DNA from: Caulobacter sp. 602-2
Lineage (GTDB): Bacteria > Pseudomonadota > Alphaproteobacteria > Caulobacterales > Caulobacteraceae
Assembly: GCF_011043625.1 (NCBI RefSeq)
Contig: NZ_JAAKGT010000017.1
Location: 1 to 64,000, forward strand
DNA: 64,000 nucleotides
Reading direction: 5' to 3'
The notes under the pieces were generated by a model that ran no database searches, had not been told where the DNA came from, and saw only the letters and a list, made by a program, of their open reading frames with translations. How positions within the stretch are numbered: the first letter of the stretch is position 1; each line of letters starts with the position of its first letter. Both the position numbers and the translations under genes were made by a program. Of the stretch, positions 43,281-53,986 are shown piece by piece.

Positions 43281-44339
43281 CTACCCCAGGATCTCGTCCA
43301 GCGCGCCCAGCAGGCGGTCGATCTGGCCGTCGGTCCCCACGGTGATCCGCAGGTGGTCACCGATGCGCGGCGCGTCGAAGCGGCGGACGATCACCCCTCT
43401 CGTACGAAGCTCGGCCGCCAGCTCCGCGCCCGGCCGCGAGGCGTGGCGGGCGAAGACGAAGTTGGCCGACGAGGCCGGGGCGGAGAAACCTCGCGCCTCC
43501 AGCCCCTCGACCAGGCGGCGGCGGCCGGCGATCACCCGCGCGCGGCTGTCCTGGAAAAAGGCCTCGTCCTCGACCGAGGCGATCGCCCCGGCCTGGGCCG
43601 GCCGGCCCAGCGGGTAGGAGTTGAAGCTGTCCTTGACCCGCGTCAGCCCCTCGATCAGCGCCGCGTCGCCGATGGCGTAGCCCACCCGCAGGCCAGCCAG
43701 GGCTCGCGACTTCGACATGGTCTGCACCACCAAGAGGTTCGGATGATCGGCGACCAGCGGGATGGCGCTCTCGCCGCCGAAATCGACATAGGCCTCGTCG
43801 ATCACCACCGGCTTGTCGGGGTGCTCGGCCAGCAGCTGGGCGATCTGCGCGCGGGTCAGGGCCACGCCCGTCGGGGCGTTGGGATTGGCGATGATGATCG
43901 CGCCGGCCGCTCGCCGATAATCCTCGATGCGCACCGAAAGGTCGCCCGACAGCGGCACGGTCTCGTAGGCCACGTCGAACAGGCGGCAGTAGGTCGGGTA
44001 GAAGCTGTAGGTGATGTCCGGAAACAGCAGCGGCGCCGCGTGGCCCAGCAGGGCGCGGAAGGCGTGAGCCAGCACCTCGTCAGAGCCGTTGCCGACGAAC
44101 ACCTGCTCCACGGACACGCCGTGATAGGCCGCCAGGGTCTCGCGCAGCGCGCCGGACGTCGGATCGGGATAGAGCCGTAGGGCCTCGCCGGCGGCCGCCG
44201 CGATGGCCTCGACCGCCTTGGGCGAAGGCCCGTAGGGGCTCTCATTGGTGTTCAGCTTGACCAGGTCGGCGATCTTCGGCTGCTCGCCCGGCACGTAGGG
44301 CGACAGCGTGTGGACCAGCGGGCTCCAGAAACGGCTCAA
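43281..44339 (-). CDS. hisC: Histidinol-phosphate aminotransferase
   Basis: The 352-residue PLP enzyme converts imidazole-acetol phosphate to histidinol phosphate; HisC-like paralogues may act on aromatic amino acids. LSPYVPGEQPKIADLVKLNTNESPYGPSP is the family's start, FVGNGSDEVL and NPNAPTGVALT bind the cofactor, VVIDEAYVDF follows, and MSKSRALAGLRVGYAIG holds the Schiff-base Lys210. The start is a TTG at 44339 with GGAG 7 bases upstream; a longer frame lacks any similar site. It stands apart from other his genes. Confidence 0.92.
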   Translation of the reverse strand: MSRFWSPLVHTLSPYVPGEQPKIADLVKLNTNESPYGPSPKAVEAIAAAAGEALRLYPDPTSGALRETLAAYHGVSVEQVFVGNGSDEVLAHAFRALLGHAAPLLFPDITYSFYPTYCRLFDVAYETVPLSGDLSVRIEDYRRAAGAIIIANPNAPTGVALTRAQIAQLLAEHPDKPVVIDEAYVDFGGESAIPLVADHPNLLVVQTMSKSRALAGLRVGYAIGDAALIEGLTRVKDSFNSYPLGRPAQAGAIASVEDEAFFQDSRARVIAGRRRLVEGLEARGFSAPASSANFVFARHASRPGAELAAELRTRGVIVRRFDAPRIGDHLRITVGTDGQIDRLLGALDEILG

Positions 44340-44410
44340 GGTCTTGCTCCAACGACTTGCGCCGCCGGGATGCGGAACCTTGGGCCGTCCGTCAAGCGCG
44401 GGCTTGGCCC

Positions 44411-44701
44411 CTACTCCACCGCGTCGAGATATTCGATCTCGGGACGACCGGCCAGGAACGGCGCCATGGCCGCGCCGGCGGCCTTGAAGTAGTCGGTTCC
44501 GCCGTGGTGCTTGAGCGCATCGCCCGAGGCGTAGAGCTCCAGCACCTTGTAGACGCCGGCCTCGGTCTTGGACCTGGTCAACTGATAGACGATCGCGCCC
44601 GGCTCGTTGGCCTTCACCTTGGCGGCCAGGTCGAGAAACACCGCCTCGAACGCCGAAGCCTTGTCCGGCTGCACCTTCAGGGTCGCCACCACGCCGATCA
44701 T
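44411..44701 (-). CDS. Antibiotic-biosynthesis-monooxygenase (ABM) domain protein
   Basis: The 96-residue protein has the ferredoxin-like ABM pattern: MIGVVATLKVQPDKASAFEAVFLDLAAKV, EPGAIVYQLTRSKTEAGVYKVLELYASGDALKHHG and DYFKAAG. Members such as YgiN act on quinols or polyphenols without cofactor. Site C, a copy of the CAAAC-N4-GTT motif, lies 12 bases upstream of the ATG, which follows GGGAGG. Confidence 0.87.
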   Translation of the reverse strand: MIGVVATLKVQPDKASAFEAVFLDLAAKVKANEPGAIVYQLTRSKTEAGVYKVLELYASGDALKHHGGTDYFKAAGAAMAPFLAGRPEIEYLDAVE

Positions 44702-44712
44702 GCACCACCTCC

Positions 44713-44730
44713 CAACGTTTGTTTGAACGC
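44713..44730 (-). promoter_or_regulatory. Shared motif CAAAC-N4-GTT, site C
   Basis: On the minus strand GCGTTCAAACAAACGTTG shares GTTCAAAC-N4-GTT with sites A and B; its dyad is less perfect. It is followed directly by the ribosome site of the ABM gene. Confidence 0.4.
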
Positions 44731-44768
44731 ACGGTGGACGAGGTTCCGCTGCAGGGCAAGCGCCAACG

Positions 44769-44803
44769 AAAAACGCCGCGACAGCCCGTGGCGTCGCGGC
44801 GTT
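44769..44803 (-). terminator. Rho-independent terminator after the small membrane protein gene
   Basis: Minus-strand AACGCCGCGAC and GTCGCGGCGTT form an 11-bp stem followed by a T-run, 28 bases past the stop at 44831. Confidence 0.9.
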
Positions 44804-44830
44804 CGAAACTTGCAGAGAAGGTGGTGCGAT

Positions 44831-45136
44831 CTAGCGGCGCTCGTTCCAGCCGTAGGCGACCCAGGAGTGGCCGCCGACGTTGCGGGCCTCGATCAGGTTG
44901 GGATCGGTCGAGGCCTTGGCCCGGGCCGGACGCCGGCCCCGCAGGGCGAAGGCCGCCAGGCCCAGGAGCGCGGTGGCCATGAAGCCCACCACCACCAGGG
45001 TCGCGGCGAACACGACCGCCACCACGGCGGCCACCGAGACCGCGATCGCCGTGGCCACGCCGCCGACCACCGCGGCCAGGCCGCGCAAGGCCGAAGAATG
45101 CGTCGCGCCGATGTTCGCGCCCAGGGTCATGGTCAT
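44831..45136 (-). CDS. Small inner-membrane protein
   Basis: The 101-residue protein starts MTMTLGANIGATHSSALRGL after GAGGACGACG. It has two closely spaced hydrophobic segments (AVVGGVATAIAVSVAAVVAVVF and ATLVVVGFMATALLGLAAFAL), then an Arg-rich RGRRPARAKA stretch and a short tail ending GGHSWVAYGWNERR. I do not recognise a family. It stands alone with its own terminator. Confidence 0.75.
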   Translation of the reverse strand: MTMTLGANIGATHSSALRGLAAVVGGVATAIAVSVAAVVAVVFAATLVVVGFMATALLGLAAFALRGRRPARAKASTDPNLIEARNVGGHSWVAYGWNERR

Positions 45137-45254
45137 CGTCGTCCTCGATCGGCGCCGGGGCGCCCAGAATCTCCGTCCTCGTCCCTTAGGTTGGCTCTGG
45201 AGGTCTGAACGTCAACTGAACACCCATTGGGTTCAATCACAAAGACTTTTCCGT

Positions 45255-45950
45255 TCAACCCGCGGCGGCCAGCCCGAGTTCCCGCCGCTCGCGCATGACG
45301 GTGCTGAAAGCCGCGTTGATCGCCGCGGCCTTGGCCTCGGCCACCTCGATGAATTCGGCCGGCAGGCCGCGAGCCCGGGCCCGGTCGGGGTGGGCGTCCG
45401 ACAGGGCCGACCTCCAGGCCTTGCGCACCACCTCGTCCTCGGCGTCGGCCGGCACGTCGAGGATCACGTAGGGATCGTCGGCGCCCGCCCCCAGGTGGGT
45501 GGCGCTGAGACGGCGGAAGGCCAGCGGCGACAGGCCGAACAGTTCGGCCACCCGCTCCAGGTAGTCCAGCTCGTCCTGGGTCACCGCGCCGTCGGCCTTG
45601 GCGATATGGAACAGGCCGTCGAGCACGTCTTCCAGCAGCTGCGGGCACGAGCGGTAGCGCTTGGCCAGCCGCTTGGCGTAGCTCTCGAAGCCGTGCGTGG
45701 TCTGGCGGGCCAGGTCGTACAGGCGGTGGATGTTCTGCTCGGACGCGGGGTCCGGATGGAACACCTGCGAGAAGGCCTCGAACTCGTGTCCGTCGGCGCT
45801 GCCGTCGGCCTTGGCCAGCTTGGCGCCCAGCGCCGTCACGGCCGTCGAGAACGCCGGATCCTGCCCCGGCGGTCCGGGCGGACACTCGGCGCATTCCGCC
45901 AGATCCAGCCGACGGGCCGCGATGCTTGCGATGTTGCGCCAGAAGGTCAT
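45255..45950 (-). CDS. DjlA-like co-chaperone (TerB + J domain)
   Basis: The 231-residue protein has a TerB-like helical domain (about 35-145, with KLAKADGSADGHEFEAF and HIAKADGAVTQDELDYL, the paired acidic motifs of TerB) and a C-terminal J domain with HPD at 187-189. J domains stimulate DnaK ATPase. E. coli DjlA also has an N-terminal membrane helix; here only a short hydrophobic start is seen, so it is probably soluble or peripherally bound. Substrates unknown. Confidence 0.9.
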   Translation of the reverse strand: MTFWRNIASIAARRLDLAECAECPPGPPGQDPAFSTAVTALGAKLAKADGSADGHEFEAFSQVFHPDPASEQNIHRLYDLARQTTHGFESYAKRLAKRYRSCPQLLEDVLDGLFHIAKADGAVTQDELDYLERVAELFGLSPLAFRRLSATHLGAGADDPYVILDVPADAEDEVVRKAWRSALSDAHPDRARARGLPAEFIEVAEAKAAAINAAFSTVMRERRELGLAAAG

Positions 45951-46242
45951 GCGGAAAGTCTAACGCCGGCAGGTCGTGGAAGATACGGATCCGGGCGGCG
46001 CCAGGATGACGCACCGGAAGGGCCTTCTAGCATACGCATCGCACGCGACCCACCCGGCGATTGCTGCATCGCACATGTAAACTTGTTCAGAATTGCCGCC
46101 ATCTTCGGAGCCATCCGGCGCGTTCGTCGTTATGGCTGAGCTTGGCGCGGGACTTTGTCCATACGGCGCCATGCTGAGGTCCCAATGCGGCCCGAAATGC
46201 TCTAGTCAGCTTACTGACGCTACCGAAAGGATTCCCGGCCGT

Positions 46243-47127
46243 ATGGCGACCGCTCTTCTCTTCGCCCTCGCCCTGATGGCGCAGGACGCGCCCGTGACCA
46301 CCGCCGCTCCTCCCCCGCGCACCCAGCCCGCCGCCACGCCGCCGACCGACGAGTACGGCTACATCGCCTGGTGCTACGGCGCGCTCGGCGGCTATGTCGA
46401 CCTCTACGACAAGGTCATGCCCGAGGTGACGCGGATCGAGAAGGCCTTCCCCGGTCCCGACGGCGCGGCCGCCGCGCTGAAGGAATATCCGGCGATGCGC
46501 ATCCAGGCGCGCGGCGACCTGAAGACCTACGCCGCGGCCATCACCGCCGCCGAGAAGGCCAGCCCCCGCCCGATCGCCGAGTACGGCGCGGCCGCGATGA
46601 AGAAGGGCCGTTCGATCTGGGGCGGCTCGGAAGCCGTCGACAAGGCGCGCCTGGCCCAGGTGTGGATGAGCTGGTCGCCGCCCGGCGACTGCGAGACCCG
46701 CGCCAAGGCGCTGGAAAGCAAGTCCAACCTGTTCGGCCAGGCCTTGAACTACAACGTCAAGAGCGCCGTGCCGGTCGAGCCCGAAGCCGCCCCCGCGCCC
46801 GAACCGGAAGCCCCGCCGCCCCCGCCGCCGCCGGCCGAAACGCCCGCCCCGGCCAAGATCGAGGCCTCGGCGCCCGCCGCGCCCGCGCCCAAGCCCGCCG
46901 TTCAGAAGCCCCCCGTCCAGAAACCCGCTGCGAAACCGGCGTCAACGGCCGCAGCCCCCGCGGCCAAGCCCGCCGCCAAGCCGCTGGCCCCGATCGGCTC
47001 GACCCCGGCCAAGCTGCCGGCCAGCCGCGAGATCATCATCGACCCGAACAACCCGCAGGCCTGCGCCGGCAGCCTCGTCCCCGCCAAGCGCGGCGGCAAG
47101 GACGTGCTGATCTGCAAGCCGGATTGA
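46243..47127 (+). CDS. Exported protein with Pro/Ala/Lys-rich linker
   Basis: From the ATG at 46243 the 294-residue product begins MATALLFALALMAQDAP, a short signal peptide. The helical N-terminal domain (about 40-180) includes DEYGYIAWCYGALGGYVDLYDKV and WSPPGDCETRAKALE; two Cys may pair. A 100-residue PAPEPEAPPPPPP/PAPKPA linker and a short tail with PQACAGSLVPAKRGGKDVLIC follow, suggesting a domain that spans the periplasm or cell wall. I do not recognise a family. The frame extends upstream, but this ATG alone gives a signal peptide. Confidence 0.75.
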   Translation: MATALLFALALMAQDAPVTTAAPPPRTQPAATPPTDEYGYIAWCYGALGGYVDLYDKVMPEVTRIEKAFPGPDGAAAALKEYPAMRIQARGDLKTYAAAITAAEKASPRPIAEYGAAAMKKGRSIWGGSEAVDKARLAQVWMSWSPPGDCETRAKALESKSNLFGQALNYNVKSAVPVEPEAAPAPEPEAPPPPPPPAETPAPAKIEASAPAAPAPKPAVQKPPVQKPAAKPASTAAAPAAKPAAKPLAPIGSTPAKLPASREIIIDPNNPQACAGSLVPAKRGGKDVLICKPD

Positions 47128-47139
47128 GAGGCGGCGCAC

Positions 47140-47241
47140 ACCCCCTCCGTCCCTTCGGGCCGCCTCCCCCAGAGGGAGAGGATCTGAGGCGGCAAGATGC
47201 TCCCCCTCTGGGGGAGCTGTCGCAAAGCGACTGAGGGGGCC
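47140..47241. repeat. Intergenic palindromic repeat, family 1, copy 5 (inverted)
   Basis: CCCCCTCCGTCCCTTCGGGC...CCTCCCCCAGAGGG, then GCTCCCCCTCTGGGGGAGCTGTCGCAAAGCGACTGAGGGGG. It has the orientation of copies 3 and 4 and lies between convergent genes. Confidence 0.87.
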
Positions 47242-47256
47242 GCCGCCAGGCGGTCC

Positions 47257-48705
47257 TCACGGCGCCGTCGGCAGCACCCCGCTCCGCGCCAGGCCTGCGT
47301 ACCAGCCGTACGAGGCCTTGGGCTTGCGCTCCCCGCTCGCGCGGTCGTGGCTGACCAGGCCGAACTTCGAGCGATAGCCCAGCGCCCATTCCCAGTTGTC
47401 GATCAGGCACCAGGCGAAGAAGCCCTTCACGGGCGAGCCCGCCTCCATGGCCGCCTTCACCGCCTGCAGGTGGCGGCGCAGGAAGGCGATGCGGAAGGTG
47501 TCGGCCTGGATCGCCCCGCCGTCGCCGAACGGATCCGAGCAGCCGTTCTCGGTGATGAACACCGGCGGGTTGCCGTACTCGGTGCGCAGCCGCGTCAGCA
47601 CCTCCAGCAGGCCCGAGGGATCGATGTGCCGCCCGAAGGCGTCCAGCTCGGCGCCCCTCGGCGGATCGGCCGGCTTGATCCGCCCCGGCGACAGCGGCGC
47701 CAGGCGCATGTAGGCCGGTGCGTAGTAGTTCACCCCCATGAAGTCGACCCTCTGGCGGATCGTCGAGAGGTCTTCCGAGCGCACCCGGTCGCCCAGGAAC
47801 TCGTCCATCTGGTCGGGATAGTCGCCCTTCAGCAGCGGATCGAGCCAGGCGCGGTTCCACAGCGCGTCCAGGCCGTCCGAGGCCAGCCGGTTCCAGAACG
47901 CCAGCCCCCCGCCCGCCGGCCGGCAGGGCTGCAGCGCCAGGGTGGTGCCGATCGACAGGTCGCTTTGGGCGGCGCGCAGGGCCTGGATGGCCATCCCCTG
48001 CCCCAGGTTCATGTGGTGGGTCACCGGCCCCAGCAGGGCCACGTCCTTCAGCCCCGGCGCGTGCTCGCCGGTGACGTGGCCGAACACAGTGTGCACCGCC
48101 GGCTCGTTCAGCACGATGATCTTCTTGAGCCGGTCGCCCAGCCGCTCGCCAACCAGGGCGGCATAGTCGGCGAAGGCCTTGGCGCTGTCGCGCGTCGCCC
48201 AGCCGCCGCGGTCCTGCACCGCCTGCGGAAGGTCCCAATGGAACAGCGTGGCGTAGGGCGTCACGCCCTTCTCCAGCAGCCTATCGACCAGGCGGCTGTA
48301 GTGGTCGACGCCGGCCTGGGCCACCGCACCCGCCCCCGTGGGCAGCACCCGCGACCACGAGATCGAGAACCGGTAGGCGCCCAATCCGGCCCCGGCCACC
48401 AGGTCGACGTCCTCGGCCCAGCGGCGATAGCTATCGGTGGCGACCTTGGCGTTCGAGCCGTCGATGATCTTGCCGGGCTGGTCCTGGAACACGTCCCAGA
48501 CGCTGGGCCCTCGCCCGTCGGCGGTCGGCGAGCCCTCGGTCTGGAAGGCGGCGCTGGCCGCGCCCCAGACGAAATCCTTGGGAAAGTCCCGCGACCTTGG
48601 CCGCACGTCGCCGCCCTTGGGGCCCGCGCATCCCGCCAGTCCCGCAGCCGTTCCGCCCACCGCCAGCGCGCCCAGCGCGCGGCGGCTGATGCCCCCGTCC
48701 TCCAC
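47257..48705 (-). CDS. GH1 beta-glucosidase, twin-arginine lipoprotein type
   Basis: The 482-residue glycoside hydrolase 1 enzyme has the general acid/base Glu in VLNEPAVH and the nucleophile Glu in FITENGCSD, as well as FPKDFVWGAASAAFQTEG, the family start. It should release terminal glucose or galactose from beta-glycosides. Unusually for GH1, it begins MEDGGISRRALGALAVGGTA with a twin-arginine motif and the lipobox LAGC, implying export folded and attached to a membrane. A hairpin at 48756-48783 separates it from metH. Confidence 0.93.
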   Translation of the reverse strand: MEDGGISRRALGALAVGGTAAGLAGCAGPKGGDVRPRSRDFPKDFVWGAASAAFQTEGSPTADGRGPSVWDVFQDQPGKIIDGSNAKVATDSYRRWAEDVDLVAGAGLGAYRFSISWSRVLPTGAGAVAQAGVDHYSRLVDRLLEKGVTPYATLFHWDLPQAVQDRGGWATRDSAKAFADYAALVGERLGDRLKKIIVLNEPAVHTVFGHVTGEHAPGLKDVALLGPVTHHMNLGQGMAIQALRAAQSDLSIGTTLALQPCRPAGGGLAFWNRLASDGLDALWNRAWLDPLLKGDYPDQMDEFLGDRVRSEDLSTIRQRVDFMGVNYYAPAYMRLAPLSPGRIKPADPPRGAELDAFGRHIDPSGLLEVLTRLRTEYGNPPVFITENGCSDPFGDGGAIQADTFRIAFLRRHLQAVKAAMEAGSPVKGFFAWCLIDNWEWALGYRSKFGLVSHDRASGERKPKASYGWYAGLARSGVLPTAP

Positions 48706-48755
48706 GCCTCACTCCCCCAAGGCTTGTCTCTTGGAAGCAGGATGACCTGAAAGCG

Positions 48756-48783
48756 AGGGGCTTGGCCAGAGCGGCCAGCCCCT
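48756..48783. repeat. Hairpin between metH and the GH1 gene
   Basis: AGGGGCTTGGCC and GGCCAGCCCCT pair around AGAGC with one T unpaired. It lies about 29 bases beyond the metH stop and has no T-run. It could act as a Rho-assisted terminator for the methionine operon. Confidence 0.45.
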
Positions 48784-48811
48784 CCCTCTTCAGCGGGAGG
48801 ATGTTGGGCCC

Positions 48812-51486
<2,675 letters not shown>

Positions 51487-51490
<4 letters not shown>

Positions 51491-51888
51491 TGGGATGCGC
51501 TCAGGATAGTCTGCAGGCTGGCGATGTGGGTCAGCCACGCGTCGTGCGCGTCGCCTTCCTGCCAGAGTTCGTCGATTTCGGACGCCGGGGCGACCACCCT
51601 GGCCAGGGCCGCGCGGGCCAGGCGCACCAGGCCTTCCGGCGGCGCGCCCAGGGCGTCCTTGAGGCCGCGCTGGTCTTCGGGCAGCACGGCCAGGTCGCCG
51701 ACGCAGGCCGCCACGATGGCGGCGGCGGCCACGGCCATCTCGCCCTCGGGCGCTTCCAGATAGCCCGCGGCCTTGGTCACGTGCTCGAGGATCCGCACCA
51801 CCGTGCGCCAGTCCGGCGCCTCGGCCAGATCCTCGATGAAGTCGGCCGCCTCGTCGTTGTCGAACGGTCCGTTGTCCCAGGCGCCCAT
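51487..51888 (-). CDS. DUF4259 domain protein inside the methionine operon
   Basis: The 133-residue protein starts MGAWDNGPFDNDEAADFIEDL, the signature of DUF4259, a soluble helical family. Its role is unknown. It sits 2 bases after the ATP-grasp gene and overlaps metH by 4 bases, so it must be co-translated with both. A structural or regulatory link to MetH cannot be told from sequence. Confidence 0.88.
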
Positions 51889-51890
51889 GG

Positions 51891-52895
51891 TCAGGCCGCC
51901 GTCTCGGCTTGCCGGGCGCGGGCCTCGGCCAGGGCCAGCTGGCCGCGCAGGAAGTCGCCGAACTCGATCCCCTGCGCCTTCAGCGCCTTGGGATACAGCG
52001 ACGAGGCCGTCAGACCCGGCAGGGTGTTGGTCTCCAGATAGACGAGGCCATGGTCGGAGACGATGAAGTCCGAACGCGAATAGCCGCGGCAGCCGAGCGC
52101 CTTGTGGGCCTTCAGGGCCTGGTCCTGCAGGGCGGCGTTGATCTCCGGCGCGAAGGTGGCCGGGCAGATCTCGACCGTGTCCTTGGCCAGGTACTTGGAC
52201 TTGTAGTCGAACTTGCCGGCCGACGGACGGATCTCCACCGGCGGCAGGGCGATGACCTCGCCATCGGCCAGTTCCAGCACGCCGCAGGTCGACTCCAGCC
52301 CCTGGACGAAGGGCTCGATGACGTAGGGCATCTCCTTGGCCGCCTCGGCGACGGCCGCCAGGTCGGCGGGACCGTCGACGAAGATCAGGCCATAGCTCGA
52401 ACCGTCCTCGGCCGGCTTGGCGATCAGCCGGCCGTAGTCGGCCAGCGCGCTCTGCGCGCCCTCCAGGAAGATGCTCTCGGGAACCGACACGCCTGCCCTG
52501 CCGACGACTTCCTTGGCCAGGATCTTGCCGAAGGCCAGGCGGCTGGCCTCCGAGCCCGAGCCGGTGAAGGCCACGCCCTTGGCTTCGCACAGCGCCTGCA
52601 AACCGCCGTCCTCGGCGAAACCGCCGTGCAGGCTCAGCAGCAGGACGCGGTCCTCACGGGCCGCGACGTCCAGCGCCGCCTCGATGTCGCCGATGGGCGC
52701 GCCTTCGGTCGGCAGGTCCAGTTCGAAAGGACGCTCATGGCCCAGAAGCACGCCCTGGCTGGCGACATAGACCCAGCCGTCCGGAGCCCAGAACCAGAGG
52801 TCGGCTTCAGGCAGGGTTCGCGACAGGCCCTGGGCGCTGGCCACGGCCACGAGACGCTCGCGGCTGGGGCCGCCGAAAAGGATGGTGGTGCGCAT
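51891..52895 (-). CDS. D-alanine-D-alanine-ligase-like ATP-grasp enzyme
   Basis: The 334-residue protein has intact Ddl features: LSLHGGFAEDGGLQALCE, KPAEDGSSYGL (ATP phosphate loop), PPVEIRPSAGKFDYKSKY and SRSDFIV...YLETNTLPGLTASSLYP with the metal-binding Glu and Asn. It should join two D-alanines, or a related pair, for cell-wall precursors. Its place inside a methionine operon is odd, since the housekeeping ddl normally lies with mur genes. It starts with ATG 14 bases after the metH1 stop. Confidence 0.9.
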   Translation of the reverse strand: MRTTILFGGPSRERLVAVASAQGLSRTLPEADLWFWAPDGWVYVASQGVLLGHERPFELDLPTEGAPIGDIEAALDVAAREDRVLLLSLHGGFAEDGGLQALCEAKGVAFTGSGSEASRLAFGKILAKEVVGRAGVSVPESIFLEGAQSALADYGRLIAKPAEDGSSYGLIFVDGPADLAAVAEAAKEMPYVIEPFVQGLESTCGVLELADGEVIALPPVEIRPSAGKFDYKSKYLAKDTVEICPATFAPEINAALQDQALKAHKALGCRGYSRSDFIVSDHGLVYLETNTLPGLTASSLYPKALKAQGIEFGDFLRGQLALAEARARQAETAA

Positions 52896-52909
52896 CGTCT
52901 CGTACTCGA

Positions 52910-53986
52910 TCAGGCCAGCTCGAAGGGTTCCAGGCCCGCCAGGCGCATGGCCTTGGGGCGTTCCGGGATAGCGCGCGGCTGAACGCCGCGCACCTCGTCC
53001 GCCACGTGGCGGATGTGGTCGGGGGTGGTGCCGCAGCAGCCGCCCAGGATGTTGACGAGACCGTCCTTGGCCCACTCGTGCAGGGCGTGGCCGGTCTCGT
53101 GCGGCTCCTCGTCGTACTCGCCCATGGCGTTGGGCAGGCCGGCGTTGGGATAGGCCGCGACCAGGGTGTCGGCGATGCGGGCCATCTCGGCGATGTGCGG
53201 GCGCATCAGATCCGCGCCCAGGGCGCAGTTGAAGCCCACCGCGAACGGCTTGGCGTGCTTGATCGAGTTCCAGAACGCCTCGGCGGTCTGGCCCGACAGC
53301 GTGCGGCCCGAGCGGTCGGTGATGGTGCCGCTGATCCAGATCGGCAGCTCCTCGTGGCCCTCGTCGCGCCAGTCGAGGATGGCCTTGATGGCGGCCTTGC
53401 AGTTCAGGGTGTCGGTGATGGTCTCGATCAGGAAGAGATCGACCCCGCCCTGGTACAGCGCGTCCACCTGCTGGCGATAGGCCTCGTAGACCTGGTCGAA
53501 GGTCACCTTGCGCGCGCCCGGGTCGTTCACGTCCGACGACATCGACAGCATGACGTTCAGCGGGCCGATCGAGCCGGCGATGAACTTCGGACGCTCGGGA
53601 TTTTCGGCGTTCCAGCGGTCGGCGACCTGGCGGCCGATCCTGGCGCCTTCCAGGTTGATGTCCCAGACGTCCTGTTCGCCCAGGCGGTAGTCGGCCTGGG
53701 CGATGGTGGTGCCCGAGAAGGTGTTGGTCTCGGAGATGTCGGCGCCGGCCGCGAAATAGGCGTCGTGCAGCTCGGCCACCAGATCGGGCCGGGTCAGGCA
53801 CAGGATGTCGTTGTTGCCCTTCATCTGGCCGTCGAAGTTCGCGAAGCGCTCGGCGCGGTAGTCGGCCTCGCCCAGCTTCTTCTTCTGGAACATCACGCCC
53901 CAGGAGCCGTCGAGGATGAGGATGCGTTCCTTGGCGGCGGCCTTGAGGGCGGCCACGCGGTTGGCGCGAATGGAAAGGTCGGTCAT
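52910..53986 (-). CDS. metH: Methionine synthase, homocysteine-binding module (MetH N-terminal part)
   Basis: The 358-residue protein is the zinc-dependent homocysteine S-methyltransferase domain of a split MetH. It has LDGSWGVMFQKKKLGEADYR at the start, ISETNTFSGTTIAQADY, and the zinc cysteines in GFNCALG and GGCCGTTPDHI. Its length matches residues 1-353 of the E. coli enzyme. It overlaps the beta-lactamase gene by 4 bases. The split falls at the natural domain border, so the halves can work as subunits. Confidence 0.95.
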   Translation of the reverse strand: MTDLSIRANRVAALKAAAKERILILDGSWGVMFQKKKLGEADYRAERFANFDGQMKGNNDILCLTRPDLVAELHDAYFAAGADISETNTFSGTTIAQADYRLGEQDVWDINLEGARIGRQVADRWNAENPERPKFIAGSIGPLNVMLSMSSDVNDPGARKVTFDQVYEAYRQQVDALYQGGVDLFLIETITDTLNCKAAIKAILDWRDEGHEELPIWISGTITDRSGRTLSGQTAEAFWNSIKHAKPFAVGFNCALGADLMRPHIAEMARIADTLVAAYPNAGLPNAMGEYDEEPHETGHALHEWAKDGLVNILGGCCGTTPDHIRHVADEVRGVQPRAIPERPKAMRLAGLEPFELA

